From NCBI RefSeq assembly GCF_039535235.1, contig NZ_BAAAWU010000001.1:2852001-2916000 (forward strand): DNA of 64,000 nucleotides. Reading direction: 5' to 3'. Below the pieces are notes generated by a model. That model was given only the letters and a program-made list of their open reading frames with translations, had not been told where the DNA came from and made no database searches. Made by a program: the position numbers and the translations under genes. The stretch comes from Streptomyces roseoviridis. Its GTDB lineage: Bacteria; Actinomycetota; Actinomycetes; Streptomycetales; Streptomycetaceae. Numbering within the stretch: position 1 is the stretch's first letter; every line of letters begins with the position of its first letter. Positions 34,845 to 43,586 of this stretch are shown here, piece by piece.

Positions 34845-34955
34845 GTTCCGTTCTCCCCTGTCCGCCCGGCGACGCCGCCCGTGCCTGGTTGCGATCGCAC
34901 AGTGTAGGCCCGGGGCGCAGGGGCGCCCGCCTCCCGTCGCACTGGAGTCCCTTTC

Positions 34956-35360
34956 GTGCTTCTTGGGAGGGTGTGCGCACTGGGTTCCGCGCTCTGCTTC
35001 GGCGCCGCGCCGGTGTTCCAGGCACTCGGCGCCCGGGCCGCCGCGCCGGGCACGGGCGGCGGAGTCGACGTCGCCCTGATGTGGCGGGCACTGCGCCAGT
35101 GGCGGTACGTGGCCGGGCTCGGCCTGGACGGTCTCGGCTTCCTGCTCCAGATCGTGGCCCTGCGGACGCTGCCGATCTACGTGGTGGGGGCGTCGCTCGC
35201 GGCCGGTCTCGCCGTGACGGTGCTGACCGCCTCACGACTGCTCGGGGTGCGGCTGCGCCGGATCGACCGGGACGACCCGGCCGACCCGCCCTCCACGCCC
35301 TCCTCCTCGGCGGCACCGCGGCCTACGTGCTCTACGACAAGGCCCCGCCAGGCTCCCTGC
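34956..35360 (+). pseudogene. Decayed DMT-superfamily transporter
   Basis: 34956-35275 encodes an intact N-terminal part: MLLGRVCALGSALCFGAAPVFQALGARAA, then LRQWRYVAGLGLDGLGFLLQIVALRTLPIYVVGASLAAGLAVTVLTASRLLGVRLRR. These are the first helices of a roughly 280-residue EamA/DMT-type transporter. After about residue 108 the reading continues as non-membrane sequence. A short piece resembling a later helix (ALHALLLGGTAAYVLYDKA, about 35288-35344) is in a different frame. The central part and the end are missing. It abuts the accessory island that starts at 35391. Internal deletion plus frameshift is the simplest reading. Confidence 0.65.
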
Positions 35361-35390
35361 TGGGGACGGGCGGGGCGGGGCCTTGGCAGT

Positions 35391-35597
35391 TCAGGCGTCG
35401 AGCTTGCCGTCCTTGACCCCCGCGATGAACGAGGAGAACGCGACGACGGGCACGGCCAGGGCCGGGCCGCTCGGGTCCTTGGAGTCACGGACGGGAACGA
35501 CGCCGCGGGAGACGGCGAGATTGCGGGCGACCTCCACGCAGTTGCCGCCGTTGTTGCTGTAAGAGGACGTGAACCACTGCGGGTGTTCGGTCGTCAC
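35391..35597 (-). CDS. DUF397 domain protein
   Basis: 68 residues: QWFTSSYSNNGGNCVEVARN, then VVPVRDSKDPSGPALAVPVVAFSSFIAGVKDG. This is the complete DUF397 signature (W.SSYS...GNCVEVA, VRDSKDP.G..L, W/F..F). Such proteins form toxin-antitoxin-like or regulatory pairs with XRE proteins of the Scr/BldB/WhiJ type throughout Streptomyces. The GTG at 35597 overlaps the XRE stop codon (GTGA), so the two are coupled. Confidence 0.88.
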   Translation of the reverse strand: MTTEHPQWFTSSYSNNGGNCVEVARNLAVSRGVVPVRDSKDPSGPALAVPVVAFSSFIAGVKDGKLDA

Positions 35598-36421
35598 GGG
35601 TAACCCTTTCGCGCTTCGCTGATCATCGCCACGGAGTCCGCTTGCGTGAGCGATTCGGCCTGAAGCTGATGGTAGGCCGTCAACATGGGCAGCACACTCG
35701 CCGTTTCACGCTGCAAGTGGCCCTGTGCCTGGGATTCGGCGTACGCGATGACTGTCCAGTCGGGCAGGGTCAGGAGGTTGACGGGCAGGCCGAAGGTTCG
35801 CCGCTCACCTATGTGGAACGGGGCCACCTGGACGACCGTAAAGGGCAGCTGGGCAAGCTCCACCAAGCGGTCGAGCTGGTCGCCCATGACCTTCGGACTG
35901 CCGATCGGACGACGGATGCAGCTCTCGTCCATCACGATCATGAGCGTAGGCGGGTTCGCCCGCATGATCGCCGCTTGCCGTTCCGCAAGGAAGTCGACGC
36001 GCTCCCTTGCCTGCTCGGCTGTGATGGCACCCCGGCGCACGGCACTGTCCGCGAGAACCTGGGCGTACTCCGGCGTCTGCATCAGGCCAGGAATGATCCC
36101 GACCTCGAACAACCTCAGCTCTACAGCTCGCCCCTCGTGCTCCACGTACTCGGGAAAGCCCTCCAGGAGGGCCCCTTGCGTCATCTCGCGCCACTCACGC
36201 TCGAACGTGTCGCTGGTCCCCAACGCCGCGTCCGCGCGCCGAGCGAGGCGCAAGGTCGGCATCTTGCGTCCAGTTTCAACGGACGAGATATGCGTCGACG
36301 AGTACTCCATCGCCTCGCCCAACTCATCCTGGGACCAGCCCCGTTCCTGCCGCAGCCTGCGCAGACGCGCTCCGAATGCCGCTTGCGGGGATGCGTCCGG
36401 GTCTAACTCTTTGATGTTCAA
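35594..36421 (-). CDS. XRE-family regulator with DUF5753 domain (WhiJ-like)
   Basis: 275 residues from a TTG at 36421 (MNIKELDPDASPQAAFG). HTH: FGARLRRLRQERGWSQDELGEAMEYSSTHISSVETGRKMPTLRLARRADAAL. The C-terminal domain (about 85-275) with LRLFEVGIIPGLMQTPEYAQVLA, ERQAAIMRANPPTLMIVMDESCIRRPIGSPKVMGDQLDRLVEL, TVVQVAPFHIGERRTFGLPVNLLTLPD and VIAYAESQAQGHLQRE is DUF5753. No ATG or GTG start lies nearby upstream in frame. The pairing with DUF397 is the classical WhiJ-type module. The small genes at 36528-38596 are divergent. Confidence 0.85.
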   Translation of the reverse strand: MNIKELDPDASPQAAFGARLRRLRQERGWSQDELGEAMEYSSTHISSVETGRKMPTLRLARRADAALGTSDTFEREWREMTQGALLEGFPEYVEHEGRAVELRLFEVGIIPGLMQTPEYAQVLADSAVRRGAITAEQARERVDFLAERQAAIMRANPPTLMIVMDESCIRRPIGSPKVMGDQLDRLVELAQLPFTVVQVAPFHIGERRTFGLPVNLLTLPDWTVIAYAESQAQGHLQRETASVLPMLTAYHQLQAESLTQADSVAMISEARKGYP

Positions 36422-36527
36422 GGGCCCGTCACCAACCTTCCGTCCTTTCCTGACACGTTGAAAGGCTCTCGACTGTAGGCCACTCTGGCGACGCTTCGCA
36501 GTTGGAGCGCTACGGAGAGGATCGATC

Positions 36528-36782
36528 GTGCTCGAACATGACGCTCGTCCGGATCCGGGACCGACGATGGTCCCCGGCCTCGGAACGTTCATGGTGGAAG
36601 ACACCGAGACGGGGCCCAGGCTCGGCAGGGTGACCTCGTGGGACGGTGAACTGGTCCGCCTCACACCCCCCGGCGGAGGCGCCGCATGGACCGCCGGCCT
36701 TGACGCGCTGCGCCGACCGACCGAGGAGGAGTGCACGCGTATCCGCGTTCTCACCACGCGGGTGACGGAGGTGGAGCGGTGA
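36528..36782 (+). CDS. Small protein of XRE/DUF397 island, unknown function
   Basis: 84 residues: MVPGLGTFMVEDTETGPRLGRVTSWDGELVRLTPPGGGAAWTAGLDALRRPTEEECTRIRV. It has no signal or membrane segment and a likely beta-rich fold. GTG start with GGAGAGGA upstream. It is first of a plus-strand group divergent from the XRE gene; the next start overlaps its stop (GTGA). Similar small proteins accompany DUF397/XRE modules in other streptomycetes as far as I recall, without known role. Confidence 0.65.
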   Translation: MLEHDARPDPGPTMVPGLGTFMVEDTETGPRLGRVTSWDGELVRLTPPGGGAAWTAGLDALRRPTEEECTRIRVLTTRVTEVER

Positions 36783-37021
36783 CGGGCGAGCGTCCGAGCC
36801 GCCCGCAGCATCCTCCGGCGCTGTCCGAGGACGAAGGATTCCCCTCCCGTGTCGAGCCGGCCGAGGGGTGCGGGGCCTGCGGCGTCCTGGCGCAGTGGTC
36901 CCGCTACTACTCCGCGGGGGGCGACGGTTCCCGCGCCACGGACTGCGTGGTGGAGATCCGGAACCATCCGCACGAGCCGCCGAAACTGGCCATCCCCGAG
37001 GGCACCCCACCGCGGCGGTGA
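36779..37021 (+). CDS. Small Cys-containing protein, unknown function
   Basis: 80 residues from a GTG overlapping the previous TGA. Pro/Glu-rich start, then GCGACGVLAQWSRYYSAGGDGSRATDCVVEIRNHPHEPP. The CGAC pair and later DC give three cysteines that could bind metal or form a disulfide. No family recognised. It is followed by a 256-bp space (37022-37277) which has no gene and probably holds the promoter of the peptide-methyltransferase pair. Confidence 0.6.
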   Translation: MTGERPSRPQHPPALSEDEGFPSRVEPAEGCGACGVLAQWSRYYSAGGDGSRATDCVVEIRNHPHEPPKLAIPEGTPPRR

Positions 37022-37277
37022 CGGCGACCGGCTGGGCACTGCTCGCACCATCCACAGACTTCCGAGATCCGGCGGAGTCCGTTCCCCGGCAGTGAACGGG
37101 CACGACGAATCAGACCGGCGTCCCGCCGGGTCTCGGAGCCGAACACCCCGGGCGCATCCTGTCCGACCCGCGCCGACGCGTCCGGGGGCAGCACGCCCGC
37201 CCGGTGGTCCCTCCGTGGGGACGGAAGACCGCCGGGCGGGTTCCGCAGAAGGCCATGACCGACAAGAGGAGAACAGC

Positions 37278-37418
37278 ATGGGATGGGGAACGGGCAAGGG
37301 CGGCAGCGGCGGCAACGGGCAGCACTCCGGGGGCAAGGACCCGGGCACGTCCAAGCCGTCGTCCGACACGGCCAAGCCGAAGGACCCGCCGAAGCACAAG
37401 AAGGACGAGCGCGCGTGA
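37278..37418 (+). CDS. 46-residue Gly/Lys/Asp-rich peptide, possible RiPP precursor
   Basis: The start MGWGTGKGGSGGNGQHSGG is followed by an Asp/Lys/Pro-rich half (residues 20-46) ending KHKKDERA. ATG at 37278 with AGAGGAGAA six nt upstream, an excellent ribosome site. Its stop overlaps the methyltransferase GTG (GTGA), so peptide and enzyme are made together. Composition is low-complexity and there are no Cys, so a lanthionine is excluded. Asp residues followed by Pro, Thr or Glu are present. Precursor or substrate status is inference. Confidence 0.6.
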   Translation: MGWGTGKGGSGGNGQHSGGKDPGTSKPSSDTAKPKDPPKHKKDERA

Positions 37419-38596
37419 CGGCAACGGATCTCGCAGCGACCGAGCGCATCGCCCTCTGCGGTCTGCTCGGCGCGGTGAACGACGACCTGGGTACGCCGAT
37501 GGGGTCCGAGTGGGAGCGTGCGGCGTGGGCCGTGCCCCGCTCCACGTTCGTCCCCGAGCGCATCTACCTGGGTGACGAACTGGAGCCGTGCGACCGCACC
37601 AACGCCCCGGAAACGTGGCTGCGGGCGGTCTACGCGAACGACTCCGTGGTGACGCAGATCAACGACGGCGAGGACCCCGAGGGCGGGGAACGGTGGGCGT
37701 CCTCGTCCGCGAGCGCCCCGAGCATCGTGTTCCGGATGCTGCACATGCTCGACGTGCACGACGGACACAGGGTCCTGGAGATCGGCACCGGAACCGGCTG
37801 GAGCGCGGGTCTCCTGGCCCACGCCGCCGGCCCGGGGAACGTGACGACCGTGGAAGTCGACCCCGCGTTGGCGTCCGAAGCGCGGGAACGGCTCTGCGGG
37901 AAGGACGTGCCCGCGGACGTGATCACCGGCGACGGTGCCGAGGGGTACGCGGACCACGCTCCGTATGACCGGCTCGTGGCGACGTGCTCCGTGCGGTCCG
38001 TCCCGCGTCCATGGGTCGACCAGGTGAAGCCCGGGGGCGTCATCCTGACGCCGTGGGAAAGCCCCTGGGTCTGCTACGGGCTGCTGCGCATGACCGTGGA
38101 CGACACCGGCACCGCGTCGGGCCCGTTCTCGCCTCACTCCGCGTTCATGCTCATGCGGAACCAGCGCACGGACCTGCGGATCTACCGGGACGTGGTGCGC
38201 GACGACCACCAGCCCGACGAGTCGACCACCAGCCTTCCGCCGTGGCGGGTGACCGGTGACGACCTGGCCGCGCAGTTCGCCATGGGGCTACAGCTCCGAG
38301 ACGTGTGGTGGACGTGGCACGACAAGCCGGACGTGGAGGGGGTCACCTCCCGGCTGTGGGTCGCCACGACCGACGCCACGTCGTGGGCCGCCGTGGACTG
38401 GGACGGGGAGTCGGACGACCGGTTCACGGTGTGGCAGCACGGCCCGCGCCGACTCTGGGGCGAGGTGGAAGCGGCACACGCATGGTGGCTGCTGCACGAC
38501 CGTCCCGGCCCGGAACGCTTCGGCCTGACAGTCACCGCCACGGGAGAGTCCGCGTGGCTGGACACCCCCGATCAGCCCGTCCCCACGGCGCGCTGA
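37415..38596 (+). CDS. PIMT-like protein methyltransferase with C-terminal extension
   Basis: 393 residues. The N-terminal two-thirds match protein-L-isoaspartate O-methyltransferase: WAVPRSTFVPERIYLGDELEPCDR, SSSASAPSIVFRMLHMLDVHDGHRVLEIGTGTGWSAGLLAHAAG (SAM motif I), VTTVEVDPALASEARERL and ITGDGAEGYADHAPYDRLVATCSV. A 170-residue C-terminal domain (from about 225, with WWTWHDKPDVEGVTSRLWVATTDATSWAAVDWDG) is not part of ordinary PIMT. PIMT homologues with such tails act in RiPP pathways (aspartimide formation) and in other actinobacterial clusters. Coupled to the 46-residue peptide. Confidence 0.8.
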   Translation: MTATDLAATERIALCGLLGAVNDDLGTPMGSEWERAAWAVPRSTFVPERIYLGDELEPCDRTNAPETWLRAVYANDSVVTQINDGEDPEGGERWASSSASAPSIVFRMLHMLDVHDGHRVLEIGTGTGWSAGLLAHAAGPGNVTTVEVDPALASEARERLCGKDVPADVITGDGAEGYADHAPYDRLVATCSVRSVPRPWVDQVKPGGVILTPWESPWVCYGLLRMTVDDTGTASGPFSPHSAFMLMRNQRTDLRIYRDVVRDDHQPDESTTSLPPWRVTGDDLAAQFAMGLQLRDVWWTWHDKPDVEGVTSRLWVATTDATSWAAVDWDGESDDRFTVWQHGPRRLWGEVEAAHAWWLLHDRPGPERFGLTVTATGESAWLDTPDQPVPTAR

Positions 38597-38880
38597 TCTG
38601 TAAGACCGCCCCGTCCGTGCGCTGCCCCCGTGGTGCATCGGCGGGGCTCGCTCTCGGGGATGCGGGAGCGAAAGAGAGCGACGACCGGCCCGTACGCCCT
38701 GGACGACGGCATGGGGAATTCCGGAGGGATCAGCGAACGGCTCCGGGCGGTCGAACGCGGCACGTGCGGCGTGAACCACCCGTACACGGACGAGGGCCCC
38801 CGTTCCCCGTGTCCGCGTTCGCCGTCGCGGGGTGACCGCGTGGCCCGCGAATGGTCAGAGCCGAGCGGGGCACCTTCGCG

Positions 38881-40299
38881 TCACGAGTCCGGCAGGACGC
38901 GCATCAGCGCCTCCAGCGCGCCCGACCAGGCGCTGTCCGGGGGTGTCGCGTAGCCGACGACGAGGGCGTCGCGGGAGGGGGGTGCGGTGGGGTGGCGGAA
39001 GCGGTTGACGCCCAGGAGGGCGAGGCCCTGGAAGGCGGCGGCGCGGGTGACGGACGCCTCGGTGCCGGCGGGCAGTTCCAGGACCGCGTGGAGTCCGGCC
39101 GCGATGCCGCTGATCCGGGTCGCGGGCGAGCGGGCGGCGACCGCCTCCACCAGTTGGTCGCGGCGGCGCCGGTAGCGCAGCCGCATCGCGCGGACGTGCC
39201 GGTCGTACGCCCCCGAGGCGAGGAACTCCGCGAAGGTCAGCTGGTCCGTGGCGCTGGACATCCAGTCCACCTTTCCCTTCGCCGCCGCCACCTCCTCGAC
39301 GAGGTGCTCCGGCAGCACCATCCATGCCAGCCGGAGCCCCGGCGCGAGCGACTTGCTCGCGGTGCCGAGGTAGACCACACGCTCCGGGTCCAGGCCCTGG
39401 AGCGCGCCGACCGGCTGGCGGTCGTAGCGGAACTCCCCGTCGTAGTCGTCCTCCAGGATCAGGCCGCCCGCCGCGCGCGCCCAGTCGACGGCCGCCGCCC
39501 GCCGGTCGGGCAGCAGCGCGCCGCCCAGCGGGAACTGGTGGGCGGGGGTCATCAGGACCGCTCCCGCACCGGCCAGCTCCCCGCATCCCAACTCCTCGGT
39601 GCGGGTGCCGTGTTCGTCGAGGGGCAGGGCGGGCATCCGGATGCCGGCGCGGCCCAGCAGGTCCCAGTGGATGTCGAGGCCGTACGACTCGACGGCCACC
39701 TCCCGCACGCCACGGGCGCGGAGCACCTGCCCGATGAGCATCAGTCCGTGCACGAACCCGGAGCAGACGACGATCCGTTCCGGCGTCGCGTACACGCCCC
39801 GCGCCCTGGCCAGGTATTCGGCGAGCACGGTGCGCAGTTCGATCCGGCCGCGCGGGTCGCCGTAACCGAAGGCCTCGTGGGGCGCGGCCATGAGTGCCTT
39901 GCGGGATGCCTTGAGCCATTCGGCGCGCGGGAAGGAGGCGAGGTCGGGCGTGCCGGGCCGCAGGTTGTACGTGGGCTTGCCGCTCGGGGGCGGCGGGACG
40001 GGCGCCCGGCCGGGGGTCGTGGGGCGACGGGGGGCCGACCTGGGCGCCACCCGGGTCCCGGAGCCCTGCCGGGCCGTGAGCCAGCCTTCGGCGACCAGCT
40101 CCGCGTACGCGTCGGCGACGGTGTTGCGGGCCACGCCGAGGTCGGCGGCGAGGGCGCGCGAGGACGGCAGCCGGACGCCCGCCGCGAGCCGACCGCTGCG
40201 CACGGCTTCCCGCAGGGCGTCCATCAGCCCGTTGCGCAGGCCCTTCCCCGTCATCTCCAGATGCAGGTCGACGCCGAAAGTGGCCCAGTCCTTCCCCAT
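38881..40299 (-). CDS. MocR/PdxR-type GntR regulator with aminotransferase domain
   Basis: 472 residues. The N-terminal GntR winged helix (MTGKGLRNGLMDALREAVRSGRLAAGVRLPSSRALAADLGVARNTVADAYAELVAEGWLTARQGSGTRV) is fused to a fold-type I aminotransferase domain with LILEDDYDGEFRYDRQP and the PLP lysine in YLGTASKSLAPGLRLAWMV. MocR proteins use PLP or an amino-acid-PLP adduct as effector. Two AAGTGGNCCA direct repeats overlap its own start and face the divergent AhpD-like gene, the usual arrangement for this family. The preceding 38597-38880 stretch holds no gene. Confidence 0.9.
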   Translation of the reverse strand: MGKDWATFGVDLHLEMTGKGLRNGLMDALREAVRSGRLAAGVRLPSSRALAADLGVARNTVADAYAELVAEGWLTARQGSGTRVAPRSAPRRPTTPGRAPVPPPPSGKPTYNLRPGTPDLASFPRAEWLKASRKALMAAPHEAFGYGDPRGRIELRTVLAEYLARARGVYATPERIVVCSGFVHGLMLIGQVLRARGVREVAVESYGLDIHWDLLGRAGIRMPALPLDEHGTRTEELGCGELAGAGAVLMTPAHQFPLGGALLPDRRAAAVDWARAAGGLILEDDYDGEFRYDRQPVGALQGLDPERVVYLGTASKSLAPGLRLAWMVLPEHLVEEVAAAKGKVDWMSSATDQLTFAEFLASGAYDRHVRAMRLRYRRRRDQLVEAVAARSPATRISGIAAGLHAVLELPAGTEASVTRAAAFQGLALLGVNRFRHPTAPPSRDALVVGYATPPDSAWSGALEALMRVLPDS

Positions 40300-40346
40300 G
40301 GAAGTGGACCATACCCGGGCACCACTGGGCCCGTACGGTCATCGTC
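40276..40346 (+). promoter_or_regulatory. MocR-type direct repeats and leaderless promoter
   Basis: GAAAGTGGCCCA (40276-40287) and GAAGTGGACCA (40301-40311) are direct repeats 24 bp apart, matching the AAAGTGGWCTA-type half sites reported for PdxR/MocR regulators. A weaker CACTGGGCCC (40324-40333) follows. TACGGT (40334-40339) lies 7 nt before the ATG at 40347, which has no ribosome site, so the plus-strand transcript should be leaderless. The first repeat is inside the regulator coding region. Confidence 0.7.
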
Positions 40347-40871
40347 ATGACGACCATCGCCCAGGAACTGCACCGACCGCGCACCCCGAGCCCGTACGCC
40401 GCCGAGCACCCGCCCCGGCTCGCCTTCGCCGAGCAGCACCCGGAGTTCTACAAGGCCATGGTGGGCCTGGAGATCGCCGCGTCGAGGCACATCGACCCGA
40501 CCCTCTACGAATTGATCAAGATCCGTGCCTCGCAGATCAACAACTGCGCGTTCTGCCTGGACATGCACAGCAAGGACGCGCTCGCGGCCGGTGAGAGCGT
40601 GCAGCGGATCGTCCAGCTGTCCGCCTGGCGCGAATCGCGGCACTTCTACACCGAGCGCGAACTGGCCGCCCTCGCCCTGACGGAGGCCGTCACCGTCCTC
40701 ACCGACGGCTTCGTTCCCGACGAGGTGTACGCGCAGGCCGCCGCGCACTTCGACGAGGCCGAACTCGCGCAGGTGATCGGCGCGATCACGGTCATCAACG
40801 CCTGGAACCGGATCGGCGTCACCACCCGCACGACCCCGGGTCACTACACCCCCGGCGCGTACAAGCGGTGA
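40347..40871 (+). CDS. Carboxymuconolactone decarboxylase / AhpD-like protein
   Basis: 174 residues. FAEQHPEFYKAMVGLEIAASRHIDPTLYELIKIRASQINNCAFCLDMHSKDALAAGES contains the CxxC-x3-H motif (NCAFCLDMH) of AhpD-type alkylhydroperoxidases. ERELAALALTEAVTVLTDGFVPDEVY and VINAWNRIGV complete the CMD fold. The likely role is a thiol-peroxidase reductant or a hydroperoxide scavenger. It is divergent from the MocR gene, and the stop overlaps the next GTG. Probably a MocR target. Confidence 0.87.
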   Translation: MTTIAQELHRPRTPSPYAAEHPPRLAFAEQHPEFYKAMVGLEIAASRHIDPTLYELIKIRASQINNCAFCLDMHSKDALAAGESVQRIVQLSAWRESRHFYTERELAALALTEAVTVLTDGFVPDEVYAQAAAHFDEAELAQVIGAITVINAWNRIGVTTRTTPGHYTPGAYKR

Positions 40872-41596
40872 GCGCCGCGGGTGCCGAGGTGCTGCGCGAG
40901 CTGCACCTCGTGCGGGCCGGCAGCCGCCGCCCGCTGGTCCTGCCCGGCCCCTGGGACGCGGCCTCCGCGCGCGCCTTCGAGGCGGCCGGGTTCCCGGCCC
41001 TGGCCGTCCCGAGCGCGGGGGTCGCCGCCGCACTCGGTCACGAGGACGGCGCCACCCCGGCCGCCGAGATGTTCGCCGCCGTGGCACGGATCGCCCGGGC
41101 CGTGTCCGTACCGGTCACCGCCGATGTCGAGGGCGGCTACGGCCTCTCCCCGAAGGAGCTGGTGCACCGGGTCCTGGAGACCGGCGCGGTCGGGGTGAAC
41201 CTGGAGGACTCCGACCGCGCGCACGGCCTGGAGGAGCCCGCCGCGCAGGCGGACTTCCTCGCGGCGGTACGGGCGGAGGCCGGAGGGGAGCTCTTCGTCA
41301 ACGCGCGCGTCGACACGTACCTCCACGGGCACACCGCGGCCGCGGCGGTCGAGCGGGCCCTGCTCTACGAGGCGGCCGGGGCCGACTGCGTCTACCCGAT
41401 CACGGCACCGGCCGGGGACCTGCCGGAGATCCGGGCGGCGGTCCGCGGACCGCTCAACTTCCTCTTCCGGCCCGGGGATCCGTCGTTCGCGGAGCTGGGA
41501 CGGCTCGGCGCGACCCGGATCACCTTCGGGCCGGGGCTGCTGCTGCGCACCCTGGTGCACGTCGGCGAACTGGCCGAGGAGCTGCTCACGTCCTGA
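40868..41596 (+). CDS. Isocitrate lyase/PEP mutase family protein
   Basis: 242 residues from a GTG overlapping the previous stop. LVLPGPWDAASARAFEAAGFPALAVPSAGVAAALGHEDG is the N-terminal barrel strand. VPVTADVEGGYGLSPKELVHRVLETGAVGVNLEDSDRAHG carries the metal and substrate residues (DxEGGYG, NLEDS), and LFVNARVDTYLHG is the typical ARTD-like block. The subfamily is ill-defined: it could be a 2-methylisocitrate or oxaloacetate lyase, or a phosphonopyruvate-type enzyme. No phosphonate genes are near. Coupled to the AhpD-like gene. Confidence 0.85.
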   Translation: MSAAGAEVLRELHLVRAGSRRPLVLPGPWDAASARAFEAAGFPALAVPSAGVAAALGHEDGATPAAEMFAAVARIARAVSVPVTADVEGGYGLSPKELVHRVLETGAVGVNLEDSDRAHGLEEPAAQADFLAAVRAEAGGELFVNARVDTYLHGHTAAAAVERALLYEAAGADCVYPITAPAGDLPEIRAAVRGPLNFLFRPGDPSFAELGRLGATRITFGPGLLLRTLVHVGELAEELLTS

Positions 41597-41654
41597 CGGC
41601 CGGTGGAGGGAACGGTTTTTCGAAGCGGTAACCGGCCGGGGGCGGCTGGAAACG

Positions 41655-41691
41655 CGCGGCGCCCCCGGCCGGTGGGGCCGGGGGCGCCGCG
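41655..41691. terminator. Hairpin terminator between convergent genes
   Basis: A 16-bp perfect stem, left arm 41655-41670 (CGCGGCGCCCCCGGCC) and right arm 41676-41691, loop GGTGG, placed between the PEP-mutase-like gene and mdh, which converge here. Confidence 0.8.
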
Positions 41692-41750
41692 TCGAGAACG
41701 GGTGCCCTGGTGGGCTCGGGGGCCCAGCCGGTTCAGCGCGCTCGGCGGAC

Positions 41751-43002
<1,252 letters not shown>

Positions 43003-43044
43003 CGGGGCGCCCGTCCTCCCTCGGGGGAGAGGACGGGCGCCCCG
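43003..43044 (-). terminator. Hairpin terminator of folD-DUF3017 operon
   Basis: A 16-bp perfect stem CGGGGCGCCCGTCCTC (43003-43018) / (43029-43044) with a 10-nt loop, 13 nt beyond the DUF3017 stop codon on the minus strand. Confidence 0.8.
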
Positions 43045-43056
43045 TTCTGCCGGCGG

Positions 43057-43584
43057 CTACGTCACCGTGAGGTGGAGGACGTCCTCCAGGAACGGGATCC
43101 GCAGCCAGGGCTCCGGCTGCACCATGAGCGCCAGCAGCACGATCAGGCCGCCCATCACCCCGTACGTGATCATGTCGGTGAACCGCGAGCGCACTGCCAG
43201 CATGCCGACGGAGGGCAGGGCGCGCCGCAGCACCGCCCCGGTCAGGAGCGCGACCCCGACCAGCAGGGTGCCGACCCGGAACGACTGCGGGAACAGGTCG
43301 GTGCCGGTGATGAGCAGGCCGAGCGCGGCCATCCCGAGCACGGTGAGCAGCGGCCACTGACGGGCCGGCGCCGGGGCGTCCCCGGATGCCGCCCGGCCGC
43401 CGCCCTCAGGACGGGCGGTCGTCGTGGTCAGCTTCGCGCGGGGGTGCCGGCGCGAGACGGGCGCGCCGGCCGCGTCGGCGGCACCGTCCGTACCACCCGT
43501 ACCGCCGGACCCGCTCGCGGCTCCCGCCCCGTCCGCCCGGCCCGGCTCCTCCGGCGTGGCGGCGGAGGACACGGAGGAGGACAC
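43057..43584 (-). CDS. DUF3017 family membrane protein
   Basis: 175 residues from the GTG at 43584, overlapping the folD stop region by 2-3 nt spacing. The first 85 residues are disordered Ser/Gly/Ala-rich. Then three hydrophobic helices follow: QWPLLTVLGMAALGLLITGTDLF, VGTLLVGVALLTGAVLRRALP and FTDMITYGVMGGLIVLLALMVQP. The arrangement after folD and the helix pattern fit DUF3017, a small actinobacterial membrane family of unknown function regularly found beside folD. Confidence 0.82.
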   Translation of the reverse strand: MSSSVSSAATPEEPGRADGAGAASGSGGTGGTDGAADAAGAPVSRRHPRAKLTTTTARPEGGGRAASGDAPAPARQWPLLTVLGMAALGLLITGTDLFPQSFRVGTLLVGVALLTGAVLRRALPSVGMLAVRSRFTDMITYGVMGGLIVLLALMVQPEPWLRIPFLEDVLHLTVT

Positions 43585-43586
43585 GG

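Noticed and set aside
34956..35603. Full-length 215-residue reading of the DMT-like gene
   Set aside because: After about residue 108 it reads antisense through the DUF397 gene and has no membrane helices, so only the remnant is kept.
38597..38880. tRNA or attachment site at the right edge of the accessory island
   Set aside because: No cloverleaf, TTCGA-type T-loop or repeat of the left edge was found.
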